The notes beneath the pieces were generated by a model, which was given only the letters and a program-made list of their open reading frames with translations, searched no databases and had not been told where the DNA came from. From the NCBI GenBank assembly GCA_023394015.1, contig JAEXBL010000015.1, positions 1 to 7,489 on the forward strand: a stretch of DNA of 7,489 nucleotides, given 5' to 3'. Below, piece by piece: positions 1 through 6,098 of the stretch; positions within the stretch are counted from its first letter, which is position 1; every line of letters begins with the position of its first letter. Source of the DNA: Pseudomonadota bacterium. GTDB lineage: Bacteria > Pseudomonadota > Gammaproteobacteria > Burkholderiales > Burkholderiaceae_C. A program made the position numbers and the translations under genes.

Positions 1-24
1 CGGCGCGCCGCTGCCGGCGCGCCG
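1..24. repeat. GC-rich perfect inverted repeat downstream of gcvH
   Basis: The 10-base palindrome CGGCGCGCCG occurs twice, at 1-10 and 15-24, separated by CTGC. It can therefore fold as a perfect 10-bp stem with a 4-base loop on either strand. It lies 25 bases past the gcvH stop (minus strand), in the gap before whatever gene follows; gcvP is the usual neighbour but is outside the window. No T-run can be seen because the window ends here, so terminator, repeat element or mRNA-stabilising hairpin cannot be told apart. Confidence 0.45.
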
Positions 25-49
25 CGCACCCCGTGGGGCGGGCGTGGGA

Positions 50-415
50 TCAGGCGGCGAAGGCCTTGTACGCGGCCTCGTCCATCAGCGCGGCGATCTC
101 GTCGGGCTGCGACAGCTTGACCTTGAAGAACCAGCCGGCGCCCATCGGGTCGCTGTTGGCCAGGCTCGGATCGTCGGCCAGGGCCTGGTTGACCTCGACC
201 ACCTCGCCGCTGACCGGCATGTAGACGTCGGCGGCGGCCTTCACGCTCTCGACCACGCCGGCGGTGTCTTTCTGCGCGTAGCGCTTGCCGACCTCGGGCA
301 GCTCGACGAACACCACGTCGCCCAGCGCGTCCTGCGCGTGCTCGGTGATGCCGACGGTGGCGATGTCGCCTTCGACGCTGACCCATTCGTGGTCTTCGGT
401 GTACTTGATGCTCAT
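50..415 (-). CDS. gcvH: Glycine cleavage system H protein (lipoyl carrier)
   Basis: This 121-residue protein is the mobile lipoyl-carrying shuttle of the glycine cleavage system. It accepts the aminomethyl group from the P protein (glycine decarboxylase), presents it to GcvT, and is reoxidised by the L protein, all in the cytoplasm. The family signature is plain: an N-terminal YTEDHEWV stretch (residues 5-12), [19 protein letters not shown] (22-40), and the lipoylation site ESVKAA with Lys59 as the modified residue. This is followed by the [10 protein letters not shown] hairpin (from about residue 67) and a [10 protein letters not shown] segment near the end. The length is slightly short for the family (about 125-130) but nothing essential is missing. 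The ATG at 415 is preceded by GGAG six bases upstream. It lies 68 bases after gcvT and is almost certainly co-transcribed with it from the riboswitch-controlled leader. Confidence 0.97.
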   Translation of the reverse strand: MSIKYTEDHEWVSVEGDIATVGITEHAQDALGDVVFVELPEVGKRYAQKDTAGVVESVKAAADVYMPVSGEVVEVNQALADDPSLANSDPMGAGWFFKVKLSQPDEIAALMDEAAYKAFAA

Positions 416-483
416 GTTTGCTCCGATAGTGATAGCTGGTTCGGGACCTTGAGTAAGGGAAAGAGGCTGATCTGGCTTGGAAA

Positions 484-1629
484 TCAGCCGCGGTGGTAAC
501 GGGTCGGCACGAAGGGCGTGGCCGCCACTTGCATGGGCACCGGCTTGCCGCGTACCAGGGCGAACACTTCGGTGCCCAGGGCCGTGTAGTCGGGCTGCAC
601 GTAGCCCATCGCAATGGGCTGGTTCAGCGTCGGGCTGATCAGGCCGCTGGTGACCTGGCCGATGGCCTGGTCGTCCATGTTGTGCAGTGGCGCCGGCTCG
701 CGCACCGGCACGCGCTCGGTGGCGATCAGGGCCACGCGCTTGCGGTCGACCGGCTGGCTGCCGTCGAGCTGGGGCAGCACCACGTCGGCGCCCGGGAAGC
801 CCCCCGCGCGCTCACCGCCCGTGCGGCGCACCTTCTGGATGGCCCAGTTCAGCGCCGCCTCGACGGGCGTGGTGGTGGTGTCGATGTCGTTGCCGTACAG
901 GCACAGCCCGGCTTCCAGCCGCAGGCTGTTGCGTGCGCCCAGGCCAATGGGCGCCACCTCGGGTTGCGCCAGCAATTCGCGCGCGAGGGCGTCGGCCTGC
1001 GCGCCCGGCAGCGAGATCTCGAAGCCGTCCTCGCCGGTGTAGCCGCTGCGGGTGACGTACAGCTCGGCGCCGTTCCAGGCGAAGGCGCCGCCGGTCATGA
1101 ACACCAGTTGCTCCACGCCCGGCACCAAGCGCCGCAGCGCATCCACGGCTTTGGGGCCTTGCAGGGCCAGCAGCGCCTGCTCGGGCATGGGCAGCACCTG
1201 GCAGCGCTGGCCGATGCGCGCCTGCAGGTGCGCGATGTCGGCGACCTTGCAGGCGCCGTTGACGATGCCGAAGATGTGGTCGCCCCGGTTGACGAACATC
1301 AGGTCGTCGAGGATGGTGCCCTCGTCGCTCAGCAGCAGGCCGTAGCGCTGCCTGTCAAGCCCCAGGCTCATCACATCGACCGGCATCACCGATTCCAGGG
1401 CTGCCGCGGCTTCGGGGCCGGCGAAACGGATCTGGCCCATGTGCGAGACGTCGAACAGGCCCGCCGCCTCGCGCGTGTGCTTGTGCTCGGCCATCAAGCC
1501 GGTGGGGTACTGCACCGGCATCGAATAACCGGCAAACGGCACCATGCGCGCGCCGAGTTCGACGTGCAGGGCGTGCAGCGGGGTTTTCAGAAGTTCGGTC
1601 TGGGGCTGTGCGGTCTGGTCGGCCGACAT
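484..1629 (-). CDS. gcvT: Aminomethyltransferase (glycine cleavage T protein)
   Basis: GcvT (381 residues) moves the methylene carbon from the aminomethyl-lipoyl H protein to tetrahydrofolate, releasing ammonia and giving 5,10-methylene-THF. Visible family features are [20 protein letters not shown] (21-40), the FDVSHMGQ motif (59-66), and the GTILDDLMF segment (104-112), whose Asp pair contains the conserved catalytic aspartate. Further on are [12 protein letters not shown] (195-206), [20 protein letters not shown] (229-248), and a C-terminal barrel with [12 protein letters not shown] (324-335) and a final FVPTRYHRG. The length is a little above the roughly 365 of E. coli GcvT because of the N-terminal extension [13 protein letters not shown]. 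The start at 1629 is supported by GAGGAG seven bases upstream. The gene heads a gcvT-gcvH unit behind a tandem glycine riboswitch, so it should be switched on when glycine is abundant. No defects are seen. Confidence 0.97.
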   Translation of the reverse strand: MSADQTAQPQTELLKTPLHALHVELGARMVPFAGYSMPVQYPTGLMAEHKHTREAAGLFDVSHMGQIRFAGPEAAAALESVMPVDVMSLGLDRQRYGLLLSDEGTILDDLMFVNRGDHIFGIVNGACKVADIAHLQARIGQRCQVLPMPEQALLALQGPKAVDALRRLVPGVEQLVFMTGGAFAWNGAELYVTRSGYTGEDGFEISLPGAQADALARELLAQPEVAPIGLGARNSLRLEAGLCLYGNDIDTTTTPVEAALNWAIQKVRRTGGERAGGFPGADVVLPQLDGSQPVDRKRVALIATERVPVREPAPLHNMDDQAIGQVTSGLISPTLNQPIAMGYVQPDYTALGTEVFALVRGKPVPMQVAATPFVPTRYHRG

Positions 1630-1630
1630 G

Positions 1631-1699
1631 GCAGGGCTCCTCGAATGCGTTGGGTCAAAAGCATTGGCCCCGCCGCTGGCGCCGGGGCCGGAACCCTGC
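1631..1699 (-). promoter_or_regulatory. Riboswitch expression platform covering the gcvT Shine-Dalgarno
   Basis: On the minus strand, GCAGGGTTCC (1699-1690), the 3' flank of aptamer 2, can pair over 10 bp (one G-U) with GGAGCCCTGC (1640-1631), which contains the GGAG of the gcvT ribosome binding site. Between them lies a 7-bp hairpin, GGCCCCG/CGGGGCC (1689-1666), followed by AATGCTTTTG, a poor T-run. The first four bases of the anti-SD strand (GCAG, 1699-1696) are also the 3' side of the aptamer 2 closing helix P1. Ligand-stabilised P1 would therefore compete with this pairing and free the Shine-Dalgarno. The pairings are read from sequence; the ON-switch mechanism is inference. Use of the central hairpin as a weak terminator is an alternative. 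Confidence 0.55.
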
Positions 1700-1866
1700 T
1701 GTCCTCTTTACCTGAGAGATTCAACCGGCGTGCCGGTCTTGCCCCTTCGGTGGGCGGCGCTCCAGAAGGCCTGGGCGCTGCCTCTCTCCAGCAGAATCAT
1801 GGGTGCCAGTCCTTTTGCCTGAGCGTTCGGCCTTCGGCGGCGCGTGTGACGGCGCTCTCTCCTGAC
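1696..1866 (-). promoter_or_regulatory. Tandem glycine riboswitch (two aptamers)
   Basis: Two glycine aptamers in series are recognisable on the minus strand. Aptamer 1 (about 1864-1804) shows GGAGAG (1862-1857), CCGAAGG (1837-1831) and CTCAGGCAAAAGGACTG (1823-1807). After a linker of about a dozen bases, aptamer 2 (about 1794-1696) shows CTGGAGAG from 1791, CCGAAGGGGCAA (1750-1739) and CTCAGGTAAAGAGGACAG (1716-1699). Its closing helix is CTGCT (1794-1790) with AGCAG (1700-1696). These are the hallmark conserved blocks of the gcvT-type glycine riboswitch, and both aptamers look intact. The element sits directly upstream of gcvT, where in known cases glycine binding turns on gcv expression. 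The 5' boundary is approximate and depends on the transcription start. Confidence 0.95.
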
Positions 1867-1873
1867 GCAGGGC

Positions 1874-1902
1874 ATTCTGCCATGCCCCCGGTGCGGGTCG
1901 GT
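1874..1902 (-). promoter_or_regulatory. Candidate extended -10 promoter for the gcv leader
   Basis: On the minus strand TGGCAGAAT (1882-1874) fits an extended -10 (TGn followed by CAGAAT, four of six matches to TATAAT). A start about seven bases downstream, near 1867, would fall exactly at the 5' edge of the glycine riboswitch. The matching -35 position (about 1902-1897, ACCGAC) is poor, which is tolerable for an extended -10 promoter. The site lies in the 43-47 bases between dctM and the riboswitch. Placement is supportive, but this is a motif guess. Confidence 0.35.
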
Positions 1903-1913
1903 GACTCCAGGGT

Positions 1914-3188
1914 TTATCGGTAGACCAGATCGCGCAGCGTGAGCGACAGCGCCGGCACGTAGGTGATGACCAGCAGGCAGCCCAGGATCACGGCCACGAA
2001 GGGCAGCAGGTGGCGGATGATCTTGTCGAGCGAGATGCGCGCCACGGTGCAGGCGGCGAACAGGTTGACGCCGAAGGGCGGGGTGATCATGCCCAGCGCC
2101 AGGTTGACCACCATGACCAGCCCGAAGTGCACCGGATCGACGCCGAAATGCGCCGCCACCGGCGCCAGGATCGGCGCCAGCACGATGATGGCGGCACTGG
2201 TCTCGATGAACATGCCGATGAAGAACAGCGCCGCGTTCACGCCCAGCAGGAACATGACCGGGCTTTGCAGCACCTGCTCCAGCCAGTGGCCGATGGCTTC
2301 GGGCACGCCGGCGCGGGTGATGAGAAAGGCGAACAGGCCGGCGTTGGCGATGATGAACATGATCACCGACGAGGAGATGACCGAGCGGCGCAGCACCGGC
2401 AGCAGGTCCCTGGGCTTGATCTCGCGGTAGATCAGCACGCCCACGATCAGCGCGTAGAGCACGGCGATGGCCGAGGCCTCGGTGGGCGTGAACACGCCGC
2501 CGTAGATGCCGCCCAGGATGATGACCGGCATCAGCAGCGCCCAGAACGCCTGCCGCGTGGCGGCGAACACGCCCAGGCGGCCCTCGCCGTCGTTTTTGCC
2601 CCAGCCCTTCCACTTGCACCAGGCCCACACGAAGAGCATCAGCGCCCCGCTGATCAGCACGCCGGGGCCGAAGCCGGCGATGAACAGCTCGCCGATCGAC
2701 ACCTCGGCCGCCACGCCGTAGAGGATCAGCGGAATCGAGGGCGGCACGATCACGCCCAGCTCGGCGCTGGTGGCCTGCAGCGCGGCGGCGTAGCTGGTGG
2801 GGTAGCCGTGCTTGATGAGCGCCGGAATCAGGATGGCGCCGACGGCGAAGGTGGTGGCCACCGATGAGCCCGACACCGCCGCGAAGATCATGCAAGTCAG
2901 CACGCAGGTCATGGGCAGGCCGCCCTGCACGCCGCCCACGATGCTCTTGGCGAATTCCACCAGCCGGCGCGAGATGCCGCCCGACTCCATCAGGTTGCCG
3001 GCCAGGATGAAGAAGGGCACGGCGGCCAGCGGAAACTTGTTGATCGAGTTGAAGATCTCCTTGGCCGAGATCAGCATGTGGGCGTTGTTGACCTGGATGC
3101 CGACGATGGACGCCAGCCCGATCGACACCGCCACCGAGACGCTGAGCGCAAAGCCCAGCACCATGGTGAGAAGCATGGCCATGGTCAT
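1914..3188 (-). CDS. dctM: TRAP transporter large permease subunit, DctM family
   Basis: This 424-residue, very hydrophobic protein is the large membrane subunit of a tripartite ATP-independent periplasmic transporter. It forms the sodium-coupled substrate path in the inner membrane. Family landmarks are VPFFILAGNLMESGGISRRL (57-76), AAVSGSSVATT (103-113), VIVPPSIPLILYG (146-158), GGVFTPTEASAIAV (230-243), GMFIETSAAIIVLAPIL (325-341) and ITPPFGVNLF (368-377). The two proline-rich re-entrant-type motifs at 148-153 and 368-372 are typical of the DctM fold. The length matches the family norm of about 425-430. The start at 3188 (MTMAMLL) has GGGAG seven bases upstream; Met3 or Met5 are possible alternatives. 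Unusually, it is separated from dctQ by 139 bases carrying a repeat-like element rather than overlapping it. Its stop lies just ahead of the gcv leader, with no clear terminator between. Confidence 0.96.
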   Translation of the reverse strand: MTMAMLLTMVLGFALSVSVAVSIGLASIVGIQVNNAHMLISAKEIFNSINKFPLAAVPFFILAGNLMESGGISRRLVEFAKSIVGGVQGGLPMTCVLTCMIFAAVSGSSVATTFAVGAILIPALIKHGYPTSYAAALQATSAELGVIVPPSIPLILYGVAAEVSIGELFIAGFGPGVLISGALMLFVWAWCKWKGWGKNDGEGRLGVFAATRQAFWALLMPVIILGGIYGGVFTPTEASAIAVLYALIVGVLIYREIKPRDLLPVLRRSVISSSVIMFIIANAGLFAFLITRAGVPEAIGHWLEQVLQSPVMFLLGVNAALFFIGMFIETSAAIIVLAPILAPVAAHFGVDPVHFGLVMVVNLALGMITPPFGVNLFAACTVARISLDKIIRHLLPFVAVILGCLLVITYVPALSLTLRDLVYR

Positions 3189-3270
3189 GCGCCAACTCCC
3201 GGTGCCGTGTGGGCGGGCAGAACCTGGGCAGCCGGTTCAGGGCGCCCGTGGAGCGGGTCTGGCCTGACCA

Positions 3271-3325
3271 CCAAGAGAGACCCCTTGAGGGGGAGGCGCG
3301 CAGCACGCGCTTCGGGGGTGGGCTG
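3271..3325. repeat. Repeat-like intergenic hairpin element between dctQ and dctM
   Basis: The 139-base gap between dctQ and dctM holds a cluster of short hairpins: CCCC-TTGA-GGGG (3281-3292), then GCGCG-CAGCA-CGCGC (3296-3310), then a TTCGGGGGTGGG run. The arrangement of a C-run/G-run pair next to a GC-alternating palindrome resembles the short intergenic repeats I recall as common in Comamonadaceae genomes. That match is from memory and only one copy is in this window. No open reading frame of its own is supported here. It may act as a mild attenuator or as an mRNA processing or stability site between the two permease genes. Confidence 0.45.
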
Positions 3326-3327
3326 CT

Positions 3328-3822
3328 TCATTGGGCCGTCTCCAGCTCCATCCGCCGCGGGTCGATGTAGTTGGCGATGATGGCGAGCAGCGCAAACACG
3401 GCGCCCACCGGCATGGCGATGTAGGCCCAGAACATCGACAGCGACTCCAGCCCCGCCATGGTCTGCACGCTGCCGCGCACGGCGTAGTCGTGGCCCCACC
3501 ACAGGATGATCAGCATCAGCGCCAGCGCGGCCAGCGCCACCACCGCGTCGAGCACGCGCTTGATGTGCGTGGGCACGGCGCGGTAGAGCGCGTCCACGCT
3601 CACCATGGCGCCCTGGCGAAAGGCCATCGGCACGCCCAGGAACACCATCCAGATCAGGCTGAAGCGGATCAGCACCTCGGTCCATTCGGCCGGCTGCTGC
3701 AGCACGAAGCGGGTGAGCACCTGGAACACCGCCAGCGCCGCCGCCACGGCCAGCATGCCGCAGGCCAGCAGCATGGCGATGCGCGTGGTCCAGCGTTCAA
3801 GGGTGAGGAACAAGGCCTTCAT
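3328..3822 (-). CDS. dctQ: TRAP transporter small permease subunit, DctQ family
   Basis: This 164-residue protein is the small membrane subunit of the TRAP transporter; it pairs with DctM and is needed for docking of the loaded binding protein. Four membrane segments are visible at about 13-37, 47-68, 88-109 and 131-152, the standard DctQ layout. The family signature is the block around WTEVLIRFSLIWMVFLGVPM (47-66) followed by AFRQGAMVSVDALY (67-80), with RF, W and the AFR-G element conserved. Length is typical (about 150-190). The ATG at 3822 has no good Shine-Dalgarno: the 15 bases between it and the upstream terminator read GAAGCTTCGCTTGTC. The downstream Met17 has no better site, so the first ATG is kept. 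It lies between the terminator after dctP1 and the repeat-like spacer before dctM, so its output is probably lower than that of the binding proteins. Confidence 0.94.
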   Translation of the reverse strand: MKALFLTLERWTTRIAMLLACGMLAVAAALAVFQVLTRFVLQQPAEWTEVLIRFSLIWMVFLGVPMAFRQGAMVSVDALYRAVPTHIKRVLDAVVALAALALMLIILWWGHDYAVRGSVQTMAGLESLSMFWAYIAMPVGAVFALLAIIANYIDPRRMELETAQ

Positions 3823-3837
3823 GACAAGCGAAGCTTC

Positions 3838-3874
3838 AAAACAAAAATGCCCGCCCGCGCTGGGCGGACGGGCA
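3838..3874 (-). terminator. Intrinsic terminator between dctP1 and dctQ
   Basis: On the minus strand TGCCCGTCCGC (3874-3864) pairs with GCGGGCGGGCA (3858-3848) across a CCAGC loop. The 11-bp stem has one G-T wobble and is followed at once by TTTTTGTTTT (3847-3838). This is a textbook rho-independent terminator, oriented only for minus-strand transcription; the plus strand lacks a T-run. It begins 39 bases after the dctP1 stop and ends 15 bases before the dctQ start. It probably lets partial read-through set a high binding-protein to permease ratio, and may also protect the dctP1 mRNA 3' end. Confidence 0.88.
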
Positions 3875-3913
3875 CGGATTGCTATTTCAGATACAGCACG
3901 CAGGCGATCCGCC

Positions 3914-4897
3914 TCACTTGAAGTTGCGGATGCGGTCGAGGTTGGCCTTGCCGAAGTCCTTTTCGAACTGCGCGTTCACGCCCGACAGCGCGGCGGCGAA
4001 CTTGGCCTTGTCCACGTTGTCGATCACCGTCATGCCCTTGCTGCGCAGGTCGGCCACGCCCTTGGCGTCGTCCTCGTCCACGCGCGCGCGGTTGGCCTTG
4101 GTGCCTTCCTTGGCGGCGTCGATGAAGGCCTGCTGGTCGGCGGCCGAGAGCTTGTCGAACACGCCCTTGTTCATCACGAAGATGGCCGGCGAATACACGT
4201 GGCCGGTGAGCGACAGGTGCTTTTGCACCTGGTCGAACTTGGCCGAGATGATCACGGGCAGCGGGTTTTCCTGCCCGTCCACCGTGCCCTGCTGCAGCGC
4301 GGTGAACACCTCGGGGAAGGCCATCGGCGTGGTGATGATGCCGAAGGCCTTGTAGGCGGCGATGTGCACCGGGTTTTCCATGGTGCGCATCTTCAGGCCC
4401 TTCAGGTCTTCCGGCGTGTTGACCGAGCGCTTGCTGTTGGTCATGTGGCGAAAGCCGTTCTCGGCCCAGGCCAGGGCCTTGAAGCCCTTGGTGTCGAACT
4501 TGGTCAGCAGCTCCTGGCCGATGGGGCCGTCGAGCACCGCGCGGGCGTGCGCCTTGTCGCGGAACAGGAAGGGCACGTCGAGGATCTTGGTCTCGGGCAC
4601 GAAGTTGGGCACCGGGCCGGTGGAGCTGAAGGCCAGCTCCTGCGTGCCGAGCTGCACCGCCTCGATGGATTCGCGCTCGCCGCCCAGGGCGCCGTTGTAG
4701 AAGGTCTGCACCTTGTAGCGGCCGTTGGTGCGCTTTTCGACCTCCTTGGCAAAGGTGTCGATGGCGATGCCCTGGTGCGAGTTCTGCGCCGTCGAGATGC
4801 TGATGCGCATGGTGGTCTGCGCCGCGGCGCCGGCCACCAGGCCCACGCTCAGAACGGATGCCAGACCCAGGCCGAGGGCGAGTTGGTGCAACTTCAT
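3914..4897 (-). CDS. dctP: TRAP transporter periplasmic substrate-binding protein, DctP family (paralog 1)
   Basis: This 327-residue extracytoplasmic binding protein captures an organic acid in the periplasm and delivers it to DctQM. A Sec signal peptide is clear: a Lys/His start, a hydrophobic core to about residue 22, and a probable cleavage after AGAAA before QTT (26/27). DctP landmarks follow: FYNGALGGERESIEAVQLGT (66-85), NFVPETKILDVPFLFRD (98-114), WAENGFRHMTNS (144-155) and LKGLKMRTMENP (165-176). Arg171 matches the carboxylate-anchoring arginine of the family, Arg150 the second conserved arginine, and GTVDGQENP (204-212) carries the usual Asn. The ligand is therefore very likely a carboxylate, but which one cannot be told. 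The start at 4897 has AGGAG ten bases upstream. It is the copy next to dctQM, and its mature part is about 77% identical to the upstream paralog with no gaps. Confidence 0.95.
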   Translation of the reverse strand: MKLHQLALGLGLASVLSVGLVAGAAAQTTMRISISTAQNSHQGIAIDTFAKEVEKRTNGRYKVQTFYNGALGGERESIEAVQLGTQELAFSSTGPVPNFVPETKILDVPFLFRDKAHARAVLDGPIGQELLTKFDTKGFKALAWAENGFRHMTNSKRSVNTPEDLKGLKMRTMENPVHIAAYKAFGIITTPMAFPEVFTALQQGTVDGQENPLPVIISAKFDQVQKHLSLTGHVYSPAIFVMNKGVFDKLSAADQQAFIDAAKEGTKANRARVDEDDAKGVADLRSKGMTVIDNVDKAKFAAALSGVNAQFEKDFGKANLDRIRNFK

Positions 4898-4965
4898 CTT
4901 GAGGTGTCTCCTGAACTGAATATGAACTGCCGATGGCGCTGGCCGGCGCCACGATGGGGCTTTTG

Positions 4966-4971
4966 ATTATG
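4966..4971 (-). promoter_or_regulatory. Candidate -10 element upstream of dctP1
   Basis: CATAAT (five of six to TATAAT) stands in the 136-base gap between dctP2 and dctP1, about 69 bases before the dctP1 ATG. No convincing -35 is present at 16-18 bases upstream. A similar CATAAT precedes dctP2, which raises its credibility a little. If real, dctP1 can be transcribed separately from dctP2. Confidence 0.25.
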
Positions 4972-5012
4972 GGTGCGCCGGCGCTGCGGGCGCCACGGGG
5001 TTTTCGCGCACC
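4972..5012 (-). other. Nested GC-rich hairpin between dctP2 and dctP1
   Basis: After the dctP2 stop, GGTGCGC (5012-5006) and GCGCACC (4978-4972) form an outer 7-bp arm, and GGCGC-CCGCA-GCGCC folds inside it. There is no T-run after it; it runs straight into the CATAAT candidate -10. It could slow or stabilise dctP2 transcripts, but a terminator call is not justified. Confidence 0.35.
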
Positions 5013-5033
5013 GGCGCGGGCTGACGGTGTCGC

Positions 5034-6005
5034 CTACTTGACGGCGCGGATGCGGTCCATGGCGGCCTTGCCGAATTCTTTCTCGAACTGGGCATTGGCC
5101 GGCGCCAGCGCAGTGGCAAAGGGGGCGCGGTCGATGTTGTCGATCACGTTCATGCCGCGCGCGCGCAACTCGGCCACGCCCTTGGCGTCGTCCTCGTCCA
5201 CCTTGGCGCGGTTGGCCTTGGCGGCCACCTGGGCAGCGTCCAGAAAGGCCTGCTTGTCGGCGGCAGAGAGCTTGTCGTACAGCCCCTTGTTCATCAGGAA
5301 CACCATGGGCGAATACACGTGGCCGGTGAGCGTGAGGTGCTTTTGCACCTGGTCGAGCTTCTGCGACAGGATGACCGACAGAGGGTTCTCCTGCCCGTCC
5401 ACCGTGCCCTGCTGCAGGGCGGTGAAGACCTCGGGCCAGGGCATCGGCGTGGGCATGATGCCGAGCGACTTGTAGGCGGCGATGTGCACCGGGTTCTCCA
5501 TGGTGCGCAGCTTCAGCCCCTTCAGGTCGTCGGGGGTCTTCACGTCACGCTTGCTGTTGGTCACGTGGCGCACGCCGTTCTCGGCCCAGGCCAGGGCCTT
5601 GAAGCCCTTGGGCTCGAACTTGGCCAGCAGCTCCTGACCGATGGGGCCATCGAGCACGGCGCGGGCATGGGCCTTGTCGCGAAACAGGAAGGGCACGTCG
5701 AGGATCTTGGTGTCGGGCACGAAGTTGGGGATGGCGCCGCTGGTGCAGAAGGTCATCTCCTGCGTGCCGAGTTGCACCGCCTCGATGGATTCGCGCTCGC
5801 CGCCCAAGGCGCCGTTGTAGAAGGTCTGAAATTTGTAGCGACCGTTGGTGCGCTGTTCCACTTCCCTGGCGAACACGTCGATGCCGACGCCGTGGTGACT
5901 GCTCTGCGCAGCCGACACGTTGATCTTCATCGTCGTCTGTGCCGATGCGGTCGCGACGAAGCCGAGCGCACAGGCGGCGCCGATAAGCCAGGAACGGATT
6001 TTCAT
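5034..6005 (-). CDS. dctP: TRAP transporter periplasmic substrate-binding protein, DctP family (paralog 2)
   Basis: This second DctP-type binding protein (323 residues) lies immediately upstream of its paralog. The signal peptide MKIRSW plus hydrophobic core ends at ATASA before QTT (22/23). The same landmarks are present: FYNGALGGERESIEAVQLGT (62-81), NFVPDTKILDVPFLFRD (94-110), WAENGVRHVTNS (140-151) with Arg146, LKGLKLRTMENP (161-172) with the carboxylate-anchoring Arg167, and GTVDGQENP (200-208). The frame is open upstream to an ATG at 6188. The start at 6005 is chosen because it gives a proper signal peptide and has GGAG ten bases upstream; the longer form would bury the signal behind about 60 unlikely residues. 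Compared with paralog 1, changes include Cys87-Thr88-Ser89 for SST, Trp190 for Phe194, and His38 for Gln42. These are positions near the presumed ligand cleft, so specificity may differ. No permease gene directly follows, so it probably shares DctQM with paralog 1. Confidence 0.95.
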   Translation of the reverse strand: MKIRSWLIGAACALGFVATASAQTTMKINVSAAQSSHHGVGIDVFAREVEQRTNGRYKFQTFYNGALGGERESIEAVQLGTQEMTFCTSGAIPNFVPDTKILDVPFLFRDKAHARAVLDGPIGQELLAKFEPKGFKALAWAENGVRHVTNSKRDVKTPDDLKGLKLRTMENPVHIAAYKSLGIMPTPMPWPEVFTALQQGTVDGQENPLSVILSQKLDQVQKHLTLTGHVYSPMVFLMNKGLYDKLSAADKQAFLDAAQVAAKANRAKVDEDDAKGVAELRARGMNVIDNIDRAPFATALAPANAQFEKEFGKAAMDRIRAVK

Positions 6006-6098
6006 GGGGTTTGTCTCCAGTTTTGCTTGAAATAGGCAGGCCAAGCCCATGGCGTGGGCCGCCCGCCTGTGCCCGCGCGGGTGCGCAGGGGCTGGGGC
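6006..6098 (-). other. GC-rich, possibly structured dctP2 leader
   Basis: The region just upstream of dctP2 contains the ribosome binding site (GGAG, ten bases from the ATG) and several short inverted repeats. These include GCCCA-CGCCA-TGGGC on the minus strand (6059-6045), the palindrome CCCGCGCGGG (6072-6081), and an AGGC/GCCT pair that could enclose the first hairpin. I do not recognise a known riboswitch or RNA family here; chance pairing in GC-rich DNA is possible. Confidence 0.3.

Noticed and set aside
1666..1689. Hairpin before gcvT as a stand-alone intrinsic terminator
   Set aside because: The 7-bp stem is GC-rich but is followed by AATGCTTTTG, a weak and displaced T-run. It fits better as part of the translational expression platform, though a minor role in termination cannot be excluded.
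493..1923. Long plus-strand open frame (476 codons) opposite gcvT
   Set aside because: It is an antisense shadow of gcvT and the riboswitch in GC-rich DNA. The translation is His/Gln/Gly/Ala-rich, of low complexity, and has no family features, while the opposite strand encodes a clear GcvT.
1708..3306. Minus-strand 532-codon open frame overlapping dctM
   Set aside because: Its product is Arg/Gly/His-rich and runs through the riboswitch; the other minus frame encodes a full DctM with conserved motifs and a good ribosome binding site.
4214..4231. Perfect hairpin CAGGTGC-TTTT-GCACCTG inside dctP1, 6-bp version at the same place in dctP2
   Set aside because: It encodes the conserved QVQKHL segment in both paralogs. 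Without a fitting T-run on the coding strand it is best explained by codon choice and shared ancestry.
3605..4966. Plus-strand 453-codon open frame opposite dctP1
   Set aside because: Antisense shadow produced by strong GC-third-position bias. A similar frame lies opposite dctP2 at 5319-6035, as expected from two paralogous sequences rather than from a real gene.
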